From Kalaharituber pfeilii (taxonomy: Eukaryota > Ascomycota > Pezizomycetes > Pezizales > Pezizaceae): a stretch of DNA of 64,000 nucleotides. A program made the position numbers and the translations under genes. The notes under the pieces are model-generated. The model searched no databases. It had not been told where the DNA came from and saw only the letters and a list, made by a program, of their open reading frames with translations. Shown here piece after piece: positions 1-12,600 of this stretch; position 1 is the stretch's first letter, and every line of letters begins with the position of its first letter. Location of the stretch: NCBI GenBank assembly GCA_015179045.1, contig WHUZ01000041.1:310001-374000 (forward strand), read 5' to 3'.

Positions 1-560
1 CTCGCATTCCGCTCTGAAGGCTATGGCAAGATTAAGTACATAAAGAAAATAAAAAAAGAAAGGATAGAAAAGTAAATATTAGAAAAGTTAACATTTGAAA
101 ATTATAGAAGTCTCGTCTCTTATAGATTCGTCTATTCTAGCAATGCTACCAGGTTGTCTTCTAAAGTATATAAAAAAGTATACTACTATTTATATTAAGT
201 AAGATATAATTTAGTATATAGTTTAATATATAAGATATATAAGATCCTATAATAGAGTAACTTTATAATTATATAACTAGAATTGTAAATAATAGATTTA
301 GTACTAATATAAGTCTTATAAAAGAAGTAGTAACAAAAAAATATTTAAAAAGAGTAGTAGTTTAAGAGTAATAGAAGAAAGTAAACTAATAAAGAAAAAA
401 ATAGACTTAAAGATATGTAAAAATTATTTTTTTATAATTAAAATATAATAGTAAAAATATATTTTTAGAAATTATAAAGCTCTATATTATAATTAAAAGT
501 ATAGTAAACTTTATATTTAAATAAATATATAGTTTATTATACAAAGTATATATATATATA
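1..560. other. AT-rich gene-free DNA
   Basis: Very AT-rich sequence with many short A/T runs and a TA microsatellite near 548-565. No open frame of note is visible. It resembles mutated, decayed repeat DNA, but no parent element can be recognised. Confidence 0.6.
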
Positions 561-565
561 TATAT

Positions 566-606
566 TTATATCATTACTCGCACGCCGCACTGTGGGCTAT
601 GGCGAG
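566..606 (-). mobile_element. Family-1 hairpin retroposon copy
   Basis: Read on the minus strand it begins CTCGCCATAGCCC, has the closing arm GCGAG and continues TAATGATATAAA into an AT tail. This is the core seen in about a dozen other places in the window. No target-site duplication could be identified because the tail side is AT microsatellite. Confidence 0.55.
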
Positions 607-1729
607 GGTTTAGTTACATAAGGAATAAAAGGATAATAAATAAGTAGGTACATGTGGAGCTTGCGGTGTGCGAGCGTGGTGCGGGTGTAGAGGTCGGTTT
701 GGCCTATTTCCTGCGTCACTCCGGCTCGTACTGACTTGTTTTCAGCCATTTTCCCTCCTAACCGGACTTTCCCAGTTTCGACTCCTACCTCCAGATACAC
801 CACCGCTGGAATATGAGGCGGTGCGGGACAGCGCCCACAACCCAGGTAAGCTCTTCGCCATCGTAGCGAAAAAGTAGTTCTACCTCCCCGGCGCCGACGG
901 GAACATTGCTGTAGTATCATGCAGACGAAACGATACGTGCAAAGAGCGTACGAGGGGCAAGAAGCATGATGTCTTGTGAAGGACACTGTGGGACACTATC
1001 TGGAATTGGCTGGCGACAGATCCGAAGCACCTGATTGGGCATCGCATGCAATGCAGGGTTACACTTGAGGGTAACAGTACATCTTTGGCAATGAACGTTC
1101 TTTCCGTTGCAGCGGGCCTCCGACTTATAGTAGCTTCAACCACATACAATTATCTAGCACTATGAATGCTCAAGAAATTATGCTAATTGACTTTCGTTAT
1201 TGGTGAGAAAATAGTTCAGTTGACGGCTTATGCATTAGGATGCGTTGAGAGCTTTCCTCTAAATTTATTATGATGAGCGGGCCATCTTAAGTGCCAAGTT
1301 GAGCCCAGGGAAAGTCCACAAACCTTTCTCGCATCTGGAGCGGCAGCAGTTGCAAGCGCAATGGGCATCCAAGCTACCACTTGCATAGGGTCTCTTGACG
1401 TGGATTGATGTCATAGTGGAGCCCTGTGGCCCGACGCCCGGGGGGTATTGTGTAGGCACAATGAGGTGAAATTTACCTCTTCTTGACGTTCCTGTTTACC
1501 GCATGCTCTCCACTGCACTCATAACACTGCAGCTTTGATATTAGCGTTTGACGCAATGTCAACAGTTACACTATTTAGGCCTGTGTCGCAACCTGCTCAA
1601 TTGACAATACTGCACCATTACCAACACCGTCTACGGAAAATACAGATCTTGATCGAGGATTCATAATATTTCAGCCACGAAGAAACCTAATACCCAATAT
1701 AATTATATTCCACACTCCTCCCCTCCGTC
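607..1729. other. Intergenic, nothing recognised
   Basis: Only short overlapping frames on both strands with no recognisable domain. The last 100 bases are the probable promoter and leader of the secreted-protein gene at 1730: an AT-rich stretch near 1690-1710, then a pyrimidine-rich leader directly before the ATG. Confidence 0.5.
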
Positions 1730-2047
1730 ATGCCTTCCACCGTGCACCCAACGGTCCTCACGCTCCTCCTCACCCTTCTCACTTTACTCTCGCTTGCCTC
1801 TGCATGGAAGATGGACGTCAACTACTCGGACGGCACCCAGCTCCACAAGCACGGTCACCACAACTCGCACTGCAAGCGGTTCAATAAGACGGATGCGGCC
1901 ATCACGTCGGTGGTGTTCGAGGGGAGCCTGCTCGCGGATACGTTTGTGCTGTATAATGACGGGCATTGCAGGGACGAGAGTTATAAGGGGAAGAAGGGGA
2001 ATAATAATGTGCCGAATCATGTGTATAGGAGTTATAAGGTCTATTAA
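1730..2047 (+). CDS. Small secreted protein
   Basis: This encodes a single-exon protein of 105 residues. Residues 1-25 form a clear signal peptide: a hydrophobic leucine-rich core ending LASA, with cleavage expected just before WKMD. The mature part of about 80 residues is His/Lys/Asn-rich, has two cysteines (one in SHCKRF, one in GHCRDE) and ends SYKVY. The spacing (aromatic start, conserved Gly/Asp turns, ADTFVLY in the middle) resembles small crystallin-like secreted proteins of ascomycetes, but that is a resemblance only. Codons prefer C or G in third position, unlike the flanking AT-rich DNA, which supports real coding. It would act outside the cell or in the wall. The ATG at 1730 follows a CT-rich leader and is the only start that gives the signal peptide. 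Confidence 0.75.
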   Translation: MPSTVHPTVLTLLLTLLTLLSLASAWKMDVNYSDGTQLHKHGHHNSHCKRFNKTDAAITSVVFEGSLLADTFVLYNDGHCRDESYKGKKGNNNVPNHVYRSYKVY

Positions 2048-4024
2048 GGGGGGTACATCGATGAGAGGTGAGGCTGGGAAGCAAGAGAGGCCGGGAGGTG
2101 AAGCTGGGCCTAGGTGGGGTACGTGGTAGTGGTTAGGGGGGGCACAGTGGAGGATGATGGGTTGTTTGGAAGCACATACCTGCCATTGTCGACCTAGAAG
2201 AAGGGGGTATGTGGTGATCGTGGATATTAGGAAGGAGGCCGCAATCGCAGGGACCACATCTTGACTTGAGCCGACAATGAGGAATGAAACCGGGGTGACT
2301 CCGGGTGAGAGAGAACGAATCACATATAAAGCTAATGTAATACAATATAATGTCCGTGGTAAAATAGCAATGACATGTACATAAGTAATACAAATATGTC
2401 AAGGCTATAAAGATGGGATGTAGCGATGGTGATATGGGTTCGGAGGTTGAATGCGTATATTCCCGGTCCCGCGTCATAAGTTAAAAAAAAAAAAAATTTC
2501 TAGTTGAAAGTTATTGTCCAACTTCGATCCGGCAATGTAGCCAGTACTTGGAGAGAATAAAATGCTAGAATTTCTTGGCCGCAAAAATTCAAACAAGTTG
2601 CCCTGGTTTTCAACTCCCGAAGTGTTCATTGAAATTTCATGCGCAAATGAAAAGGCTCATGCGAAAAGTAAAAACGAGTTGCCTTGGTTTCCAACTTCCA
2701 ATTGATCCTAGCTAGTCTAACTCCCAATGAGGTTCGCCGGGATCGGAGCATTTCGGACTATCTAATTGAATAAGATGCGAGATAACCCTCTTCTCCAGCT
2801 GGAAATGAGAGTCGAATCGGGGCCCTCAATTCTATACCTCTCCATGGCGCTTGTTGTTACCTCCCCCACTAGAGACAATAAGCATTCCTATTCGACTGAG
2901 GAATAAGTCAGTTCACAAAGGTAGACAAAACCCACACTCCTTATATTCACCGCGCACCCCCCAACCTCAATCACACGCCCTCCTCCGATAGTTGTAACAG
3001 GAAGCACACGCGCACTACTACGTCTCAATTGCACCCCCCAATCCAACGAGCTTTTGATGGGTCCTCCGACGGCTCCTTCAGCCACAGCTCCGACGGCCTG
3101 CCGCTTCAGCGTCGCCAATCTGGAAATGGCAAACTTACCGGGTAAAGGTTAGAAGGATGGAAGGGGAGTACGAAAAGCTTTAGACAGGGAACCAAAGGGG
3201 AATATGAGACGCGTAGAAGAAACAAAAGAAAAAGAAAAGAATGGACGGATGGAAAGAAGGGGACTTAGCGATTGTACTTTTTCTTAGCTGCTGTTACAAT
3301 ATGATGGGTTTAGAATAAATGATCGATAGCACCACCGAGCCGACTGACGTGGAAATAAAACAAAAACAAAGTTTCGGTTCCGTTTTGTGTTAGGTAATAG
3401 CGGAGAGCTTGGTTGGCTTATAGGAAACGATGATGTATGATAATGCGCATTTCCAAATAAGCTTTTTATTCTATAACCCATTACACTCGCTCATCTACCT
3501 CTCTACCTCCCTTCCCCAATCTCCCTTCTAGACTCGTCCTCCCACCTCCTGCATGCTCCCCTCTGCATCCTCATCACCTCTAACTACCTCCGGCGCTGGT
3601 CTTGTGCTAAAAATCGTCAACTGCATCCCCATTAACTTTCCTTCTCTTGCCTTCCACCCCCCTGTCCGGTGTAGCTCCCCAAACTTCTGCACCACCTTTG
3701 CAATCATCTCCTCCGATACGGAACAAATAAAAAGACACCTAGTGGTACATGTATGCTTTGGGGAAAGATACACCGCCTCACAGTTGTCAGCTTCAATTGC
3801 TCCACAAGCTCTTCCTCCCATCCTTCCCGGGGTAGGAGCTAGCAGCGCCCGGCGCTCCCTTAGCTATAACATTTCTCCACACCAGCTCTGCCCGCGCCTT
3901 TTGCTGTGGGTCATAGCCAACCGAACCATTGCACCAAAAAGTGATCGGTAGCGACGCTGACTAAGTCTGTTTACGAGGTTGGTAAAGCACAGTAGCTACT
4001 AAGTAAGCAGGCCAGCCTGCGCTG
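2048..4024. other. Intergenic DNA with relics
   Basis: Contains a 14-base A run near 2483, a tRNA-like repeat at 2783-2876 and overlapping frames near 3530-3950. Those frames have no recognisable domain on either strand. No gene can be supported. Confidence 0.5.
2783..2876 (-). repeat. tRNA-like SINE candidate
   Basis: On the minus strand there is a B-box-like CGATTCGACTCTC followed by CATTTCCAGCTGGAGAAGAG. A second copy with the same order (TTCGATTCC, TTTCATCTAGAGCTGAAGAG) lies at about 45489-45590. Together they suggest an old tRNA-derived repeat; neither folds into an intact tRNA by eye. Confidence 0.35.
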
Positions 4025-4181
4025 TAGGTTCTCGCTTCCGCCCGCCCCTGCCAAGCACTCGACTTGTTGCCTCGCACTAGGTACTGTACCTTTTCAGATC
4101 AGTGCGCACCACGCTACTCCATGCCACGACACCCTCAGAACATCTCTCGAACGACTGTTCGGTTTTTCAATCTTTGGTATC

Positions 4182-4361
4182 TTTTTTTTTATTTATATTA
4201 GTACTCGCATGCCGCCCTATGGGCTATGGCGAGGCTAGGTACATGAGGGAAGAAAAGTAGGAAGCGCCGTCTCTGATCCTCCGATAAAAGTATGCAGGCG
4301 TACCAAAACGAGAAGGAAAAAGTATGAAGCCTCCTATGTGTGTCCTATCGTTCCATCCAGT
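4182..4361 (-). mobile_element. Family-1 retroposon, 180 bp, only in copy A
   Basis: Flanked by a perfect 12-bp duplication ATCTTTGGTATC (4170-4181 and 4362-4373). The corresponding site in copy B (22331-22342) has the motif once and no insert. On the minus strand the insert runs from unrecognised sequence through a pyrimidine-rich tract to the hairpin CTCGCCATAGCCC...GCATGCGAG and an A-rich tail. Confidence 0.9.
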
Positions 4362-5001
4362 ATCTTTGGTATCATTGCTCGCATCTTTTCCGTGGGATAT
4401 GGCGAAGGAGAACCACGTCCGATGTCTCCAATCTATCATACCACCCTTACTCCGGACCCTTTGCATTTACTAGCCACAACTCCCCCAGCTACGGAATTGC
4501 AACAACCAAAACGCTGGGAAAGGTTAGCGACTGGATGGAGAAGGCGAACCCATGGATGGGGAGTATAGTTGCAGGCTAATGGTTGTTGAAGAAGGAGAGG
4601 AGGGAAGGGAAGAAGACCAGCTCGGGAGTAATCTACCTAAAAGGGAGGTAGAATCAGATGGTCAAAAACCAGCGAAGGTAAAGGTTGTCGGGGAGATGGC
4701 TGCATCCGGAATTATACGAGCGGAACAGAGTGGGTACAAAGCAAAAAGGGAAAGCACACTAGGATAGGATGGAAGTGGAAGGGGAAGGAGGAGGGGGGCA
4801 GCTGAAGAGGAATTGCTGGTGTCGCATTGGTAAATCCTTTTAAGCTGCCATGATGCTTCATACACCCACCACAATTGTCTTGCCTCAGGCCTGTAAGAGG
4901 AAACAGTGTTGTTTTTGTTTTTGTTCTAGTGATGTAGCAGACGTTTATGTAGGTAGTTGCACAGGTGCCTGTTTCCGCGCAATAAGGACTTTGGTCCAGG
5001 G

Positions 5002-5065
5002 ACCCTACATAGCGAATAGCGGGAAGCGGGGTTATGTGATAGGGAGGAAAAAAAAAAAAAAAAAA
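5002..5065 (+). mobile_element. Family-2 hairpin retroposon copy
   Basis: CCCTACATAGCGAATAGC, then GCGGGGTTATGTGAT, then a GGGAGG linker and a run of 17 A. The same copy lies at 23042-23100 in copy B, so the insertion predates the duplication. Confidence 0.6.
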
Positions 5066-5489
5066 GCTCCCCCGGCTCTAATCTCTTCTCTCATAGGATG
5101 TATTCCACGCTCTGTACTAACGCGAACCTTCGCAGTGAACTCTAGAGCAATCCCAGCAGTAAGCGTGTAACTTCCTCTGATACATAGAATTTCAGTTACA
5201 GTTCTCAATCCGGCATCGCTGACTGTGAATTACCATTGACTTTGGCTTTGCATTCCCTCGCCAATACTGTACCCCGCTCCTGCTTGCCCACTCAAGATGC
5301 TTCAATGCGCCATTTGTAATTTATTTGGGGTCTGCCTGTCTTAGCAGTATCCTAGTCTCGCAGTATCCCCCCCCGATATTCCAGGATAATTTTTTGCACT
5401 TGTCTGCTCCCTTTCTGGGATGATTCCACGTTCATAAGCCACCGTACTACCACTTTCCTAGTTTTATCCCTATCCTGTCGGTGGTAATG

Positions 5490-5829
5490 GGCGGAGTCAG
5501 AGAAGTGCGGGTGCGGGGGGGGTACAGACTGGGGAGCATTTAGTTTTCCGGTGCTGTCAGGAGAGATTTCGTCTAGAAGGGTTTAGAGACTGGGGAGACA
5601 TGGAAAAGAACTGGAAACGAACGGCAGAGAATCGGGAGGAGTGGGATGAACTGTAGAGGTTCTTTTCCGGGGATTAAGTTTTAGTGGTCGGGGGACGGAA
5701 AGTAGGGTGGGCGATGTCGTGTACCTAGAAAGTTTCTTTGAGCCTGTCTCCGGGCTATGAGGGCTTGCCCAGGGACCCTGCCATGGCTTCGTGCTGCAAG
5801 CGAGGCTATTTATCTAAAAAAAGAAAAGC
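5490..5829 (+). mobile_element. Long family-2 retroposon, about 340 bp
   Basis: Ends with the family-2 core (CCCTGCCATGGC...GCAAGCGAGGC), then an A-rich tail. The near-duplication C(G/A)GTGGTAATG flanks it (5479-5489 and 5830-5840). It aligns with the reverse-oriented element at 37391-37712 through AGCCTGTCTCCG and CCCAGGGACCCTGCC. The copy-B counterpart is 23525-23863. Confidence 0.6.
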
Positions 5830-6676
5830 CAGTGGTAATGCACCTGGATATTTTTGTATTGCCACTGGTGGAGACTTCGTAAGTTTGTGTCCGCCTTTAG
5901 TGGCTACTGCAGATATCTATGCCAGTATACTGCTGTAGATGTTCCTCCGCTTGCCTATACGACCTTTCTCAATCTACTCGCTATTTCAAATGGCCTTACC
6001 TATTGCAGTCTCCTATCGAGCTGCTTACCAGGTAAGTTCCCAATCTACAGTATTTTCGCTTCTTACAGTTACCTTTTCCCGCTCGTCCAGCGGGAAGCTA
6101 TATCGGAGGGAAAGGAATGGGCGTATAGACTTCAGACACGCAACAGCCTGGTTATTGTGATATTATAGACTAGATGAGGAGCAGCGTAGGCAATAACTAC
6201 TCTGAGATATTGGACCTACCTAGTAGTCGCCAGCAATAACGTATTGTAGCACACGCAGATACAAGCATTTATATATACTGGATAGCGACCTAGCACCACC
6301 ATCTGCACTAGGTCTCACGTCGACCCCCTGCTGTATTGGACATAGAAAGAACCACGAAACTAATAATTAGGAAACGAACAATGAACATGAAAGTTACAAT
6401 GGTGCTCAAAGTACAAAAAAAAAAAAAGATAGGACTATGACTTGATTATGCACCAACGCATCACTCAATCCAAAAGGAGAAAATTTAACGTAAGAAATGG
6501 AGAGTGCTCAGCAAGCTAAGGGATAAATAGATAGAAAAGATTCTTCAAAATAAATAGTGAACGTAATTGAAGATAAGAAGACAGAAAGTCCCGCTACAAT
6601 AGGTTGTAATACCTCGTGTTCCAATCTCCACATCAATCCAATTGAACCTGTATAACGTGTTGCATGAATTTTAATG

Positions 6677-9600
6677 TCAAGTTTCGAAGTTTCCTGGTGC
6701 GTGCATATTATTCAAAACCCTGATAGCATATCTGTCAACAACAATTTCGCACAAACTTATCGTCACAAGCATTCCATGATTACTAGGGAGAGGTTGACGC
6801 CCACTTACCGAAACATCAGTTTGGTCCCAATCGTTTGCGGTCACTCCACCAGCTGCACGGAGCACCTGTGCAACGTCATCATGCCGTTCTTCTAGTGAAA
6901 GGTCAAGGGCAGTCAGGCTCGAGGGCCCGGTGGCTGTATTAACTTCTGCCCCTGCTACAAGAAGCAGCTTAACAATCTCAACATGCCCTTGTTGGGAAGC
7001 GAGATGAAGGGCTGTATATATCTGCGAATTCTGTTCATTGACATCTGCCCCCGCAGCAAGAAGCAGCTTCACAATCTCAATGTGGCCGTTGCGGGAAGCA
7101 CCCTGAAGAGCTGTACCACTCAATATTCCCGTGGCATTGACATCTGCCCCTGCAGCAAGAAGCAGCTTCACAATCTCAATGTGGCCGTTGCGGCTAGCAC
7201 CCTGAAGGGCTGTACCACTCCATATTCCCGTGGCATTGACATCTGCCCCTGCAGCAAGAAGGAGCTTCACAATCTCAATGTGGCCATTGCTGGAAGCACC
7301 CTGAAGGACTGTATTACTCTCTTCATAGACATCTGCCTCCGCAGCCAGAAGCAGCTTCACAATCTCAATGTGGCCGTTGCGGGAAGCACCCTGAAGGGCT
7401 GTACCACTCCCTCCATTGACATATGCCCCCGCAGCAAGAAGCAGCTTCACAATCTCAATGTGGCCGTTGCGGGAAGCACCCTGAAGGGCTGTATCACTCC
7501 CTCCATTGACATATGCCCCCTCAGCAAGAAGCAGCTTCACAATCTCAATGTGGCCGTTGCGGGAAGCACCCTGAAAGGCTGCATCGACATTGACATTTGC
7601 CCCCTCAGCAAGAAGCAGCTTCACAATCTCAATGTGACCGTTGCTGGAAGCACCCTGAACGGCTGTACCACTCCCTCCATTGACATCTGCCCCCGCAGCA
7701 AGAAGCAGCTTCACAATCTCAATGTGGCCGTTGCTGGAAGCACCCTGAAGGGCTGTATCACTCCCTCCATTCACATCTGCCCCCGCAGCAAGAAGCAGCT
7801 TCACAATCTCAATGTAGCCGTTGCTGGAAGCACCCCGAAGGGCTGTATTACTCAATCCTCCCTCGGCATTGACATCTGCCCCTGCAGCAAGAAGCAGCTT
7901 CACAATCTCAATGTGGCCGTTGCTGGAAGTCTCCTGAAGGGCTGTATCACTATATCTACCCTTGATATTGACATCTGCCCCCACAGCAAGAAGCAGCTTC
8001 ACAATCTCAATGTGGCCGTTGCTGGAAGCACCCTGAAGGACTGTACTACCAAATCGTCCCTTGGCATTGACATCTGCCCCCGCAGCAAGAAGCAGCTTCA
8101 CAATCTCAATGTGGCCGTTGGTGGAAGCACCCTGAACGGCTGCATCGACATTGACATCTGCCCCGGCAGCAAGAAGCAGCTTCACAATGTCAATGTGGCC
8201 GTTGCTGGAAGCACCCTGAAGGGCTGTATCACTCCCTCCATTGACATATGCCCCCGCAGCCAGAAGCAGCTTCACAATCTCAATGTGGCCGTTGCGGGAA
8301 GCACCCTGAAAGGCTGCATCGACATTGACATTTGCCCCCGAAGCAAGAAGCAGCTTCACAATCTCAATGTGGCCGTTGCGGGAAGCACCCTGAAAGGCTG
8401 CATCGACATTGACAATTGCCCCAGAAGCAAGAAGCAGCTTCACAATCCCAATGTGGCCGTTGCTGGAAGCACCCTGAAGGGCTGTATCACTCCCTCCATT
8501 GACATATGCCCCCGCAGCAAGAAGCAGCTTCACAATCTCAATGTGGCCGTTGCTGGAAGCGCCCCCAAGGGCACCATCTCCTCTATTAATATCTGCCCCT
8601 GCTGCAAGAAGTAACTTTACGATGTCAACGTAACCGCGTTGTGCAGCCAGGTGAACAACTGTTTTTCCGTTTTCAGTAACTTGGTTGACATCCGCTTCGG
8701 CCGTTACAAGCTGCTCTGCAATCTTGATATCAAGTCTTTCTAAGGCCTGGTAAAGCGCTGTCTCGCCGTGGTTGTTAACTCCTTTAGCTACGGCTCCGAC
8801 GCTTAACAAATGCTCTGCAATCTCGATATGGTTTTGTTCAATAGCTACGTAAAGCGCCGTTTTTCCGTCTGTAGTGACTCTATTGACCTCCACTCCCGCC
8901 ACTATCAGCTCCTTTATAATCTCTCCGTGTCCATTCTGTGAAGCTAGGTAAAGGGCAGTCTCCTCTTTGCTATTTGGTGAGTTGATCTCTGCTCCTCCAT
9001 CCCGAAGCAGCTTCACAACATCGCGATGACCCCACTTTGCAGCATGTTGAAGAGGTAATCCCCCATCTGCTCCAGCTTTATTTACGTCGGCACCTGCTGC
9101 TAAAAGCTGCTTTGCAATTTCGCAGTGACCAGCTTTCGCAGCTGCACACAGCGGTTCATCTAAAAGTCCTTCTGGAACCTTTTTGACTATCGGTAGGTAC
9201 GGGAAGTCGATTAGAGATGACAGGAGTAGCTTAACTATTTCTGCATGCCCATTCTTTGATGCGCTTATAAGTGACGGGACATTGAAGCCCTCTTTTGGCT
9301 TAGCTCCTGCGGCTAGAAGTATTTCAACGACCCCCGTATGGCCATTTTCGGATGCTTTTGTAAGTAAGGACTCTCCAAGTGCATTGTGGGTATTATTGAC
9401 GTTCTCCGGAGTTAGGAGCCGCCTCACATATTCAACTAGTCCATGCCCGGCGGCTATATGAAGTGCAATGGCAGTGAGAGTGTTGCTCATTTGTGGCCAG
9501 CCGGGAACGGATTGCTCGACATGATGATCCTGGTCGTAGTTGATGGGTGCCTGTAGGAGTCGCTCGAAAACTTCCACATGTCCATTCCGGGCCGCGCAAT

Positions 9601-12600
9601 TCAACGCTTGAGCGATTATGCTAGTTAGACCATCTGCTTGGCTAACCAGTCCTTGATCCAATATATCGCTGACGAATTGCTTTTGGCCAGCTTCGGCAGC
9701 CGCTAAAAGTAAAGCCCTCCACTTCGTTGAAGCTCCTTCAAGGATAAGTCTCTGAACAACTGCGAGATGTCCAGCAGTACATGCCGAATGAACAGCCCGG
9801 TTTAGATAATCTGGGCCATACTCAAGACCAATCTGCTTACCAGCACGTAAAAGGTATTCGATAGTTGTTAGGTGTCCTCTTGATGCAGCAGCCATGAGAG
9901 CCGTTTGTGTTTCACCCGTTCCAGGCAATTGAAATTTGAAGTCCAATTGTGAACCTCTGCTGAGGTACAAGTCAATGAGATAAGGGAGTCCAAGTGCAGC
10001 GGAGACCAGTAGAGGCATCTGAGACACTTCGCATTCGTATTTCTCGGCGACGGCAGTCCTAGAAAGGAAATATTCGACATATTGAAGTGAAGCAGTTTCC
10101 GAGCCCAATTCTTGAAATATGAGTTGAACTAGAGGATCATGTGAGTTGTGAACTGCCCATTTGAAGCGCTCGTAATGTGGGTCTTCGGTTGATGGTGAAT
10201 TGGGTGGCCACGGAAGTTTGACTACGTCAAGACCATTGAGGACTAGATTGCGAAACCAAGTCCAATATGACTTCTGGACAATGGGGCCGGACTGAAGTAC
10301 GACTGGTAATTCTTTGCAATGATTCAGCCAGTTCTGCATAATATAATCGAATAAAGTTGGTATAGTTTCTGCCCCTTGTACAGCAGAAGCAGGGTTCGAC
10401 AATTTTATGTTGACCTGACCGGGACCACAGTTTTTCAAGGATCTTCCAGGAACATGACGAGAGGCAGTAGCGATAAAACCTTTTCTCAATTCCGGCGGCA
10501 TCAAATGAGGTGCTGGTACTGGGATTGTAAATTGCTTTGGTTTTGACGATGGTATAAGTTGAGTCTGGAGGTCTTGAAAATGTAAGTATTGTAGGCATCT
10601 TGTAGCTACATGTAGTCCTGCAGCATCTACGTCAATATGGAACTCCTGGAGGTTTGTTGAGAGTTTGTATGTGTGCAGAAAGGTTACCACAGTTGAGTGT
10701 ATGAAGCAGACTGTTGACGAATCACAAGCTGGCTCTTGCACTACTAAAAAATTCCCACAAGCCTCAATCACTTTGTCTAGGCCTGCAGGAATACGACTTA
10801 GTATTTTCGTTCGTGTGTTGTCGCCGTCTCTGATAAACACTGCCTCTGCAAGTTCACATAGTGACAAGCGCCTCTTCGACGCAGTGAGCCACCGAAATGC
10901 CTCAATCGCAATGTCCTTATTACATCGTTGAACAATACGTTCTAGCATCCTTTTGTAGGTTTCATCCAAGTTATGAGGCAACGACTGCAATGCATTTCGT
11001 ATATATTCATCATTGGGCTGCTTACAAATATCGAGTATTTGTAATTTGACCCACAAGAACCTGAGTTAGGATATAGTATTTAGTACTTCACTTTTGAGTA
11101 CAGAAACCCTAGAGCATTCAAAATTTAAACTCACATTCCTTCAACGCCGATCATTAATGCCTTCTTAATTTCTTCAAGCATTGTGGGGCTCTGCAGTTGT
11201 AATCTCCCATCATCCAAATGCTTCTTCAACGTTTCATCAATATATGCCACAATCTCAGGGCGTGGCAGAACATTGTCGAGGGATATTGAGATAGCAGTGG
11301 CAAGCTTCCTGGCTAAATATACCTCTTTGCGGCTCGAAAGATAGATCTTAATGCATCGTCGCAGGCTTAACAATTTCTCTAACAAATCAAGTATCTTTGT
11401 TTGAACATCATCTGGACACTCGTCAATGCCATCAAACACCAGATATGAGCAATTTGGTATTCTCAGAGTGCGAATGAGAAGTTCTTGCCATGAAGTAAGA
11501 AGTGGGATGCCGTTGCATCGCTGGAAGAAATCTGCTAACTGCTGTTCGAATTCAGAGGTGCCATGGAAAACTGAGAGCGCCTGCTTAATCAAGCTTCTTA
11601 TTATTACTTCAAGCTTGAGTGAGCGGTGATCATAGAATGAACAAAAAAAGTAACCGATGAACGTTTTTCTTGATCCACTAGTACCACTGGCTTGCTTCAT
11701 ACATGTATCGAGAAGATGCTTCACAACTGAAGTCGCTAAAACCGATTTTCCTGACCCCGCTATAGTAACGAATGAGTTATATTGCCATTAGCCATTTGGC
11801 CGTGCACGAAGGAGAAGCCCAGTCATGTTCCGAGAGGGCGGCATAAAGCGAATATTAGGAAAGGGGGGAAGAAACACAAAATGTAGGAAAGAAGGTAGGA
11901 GACAAAAAATATTGTACGTACGTATTCCGTAGCACCATAGAAGTGAAGGTTTTGGGGATTGAACCCATTCCTTATATTCATGCATTTCATACAGCCATTC
12001 CCCAGTACGTGGATGACTGGTATTCGCGCAATCTAGGAATATTTCTGTATGATCGTAATTGGAGATCCGTTTGAGTAGCTTTTGGCGGTCATCGTCTGCC
12101 CATACATATTCCATCAATTCAGGGCTTTGTTAGCTTCACTAAGGTAAAATAAAGTGATAGAGAAACCATCACAAATGGTAAGAAGATGCCCAACTTACAC
12201 TTGTTCTTAGCATCCTCCCTTCGTTCCAGTTGGCGCACGTCATCACCTATTTTCTTCAATTGCAGCTGACGTTCATTTCCTGACGTTCACAAATAAGCAC
12301 TTTGTAACATCTTCTAGACATATCATGTGGAATTACCATTTTCCCCTGCCTCTAGTCTCCTCAGGAGAGACACTCCTATGTCGAACTTCCTCTCCAATTC
12401 GGTGTTAAAAAGCACCTGTTGCTGCCTCGCCTTCCTTCCTTCATCCTCCTTCGCAAGAATAATTTGGTACTCCACAATTTTCTGCTGGAAGAGGAGCTTT
12501 TTTTCCACATCTTTGAACTCATTCTGCACTGGACGCAGCATCGCTTTGAGTACCATTCTGGCACCTAGATAAATAGCAAACTGTTAGCGCAATCGCTTGT

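Larger units (their letters stand above)
4374..6676. other. 3' flank of the copy-A NLR gene
   Basis: No gene is supported. The stretch holds two family-2 retroposons (about 5002-5065 and 5490-5829) that are also present in copy B. The remaining short frames are shared with copy B simply because the DNA is duplicated, so conservation does not argue for coding. Confidence 0.5.

Noticed and set aside
1..560. Telomere or centromere DNA at the left end
   Set aside because: No TTAGGG-type repeats and no tandem satellite; just AT-rich decayed sequence.
3528..3951. Overlapping frames of 97 and 132 codons on opposite strands
   Set aside because: Neither has a recognisable motif; composition does not favour one strand.
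7030..8590. CRISPR-like regular repeats of about 90 bp
   Set aside because: Repeat and spacer are parts of one continuous coding repeat with helix periodicity; the genome is eukaryotic.
6983..8614. Long plus-strand open frame (543 codons) opposite the ankyrin tract
   Set aside because: It is the complement of a stop-free tandem repeat; its peptide is itself a monotonous repeat with no known fold, and the minus strand has clear ankyrin and NACHT coding.
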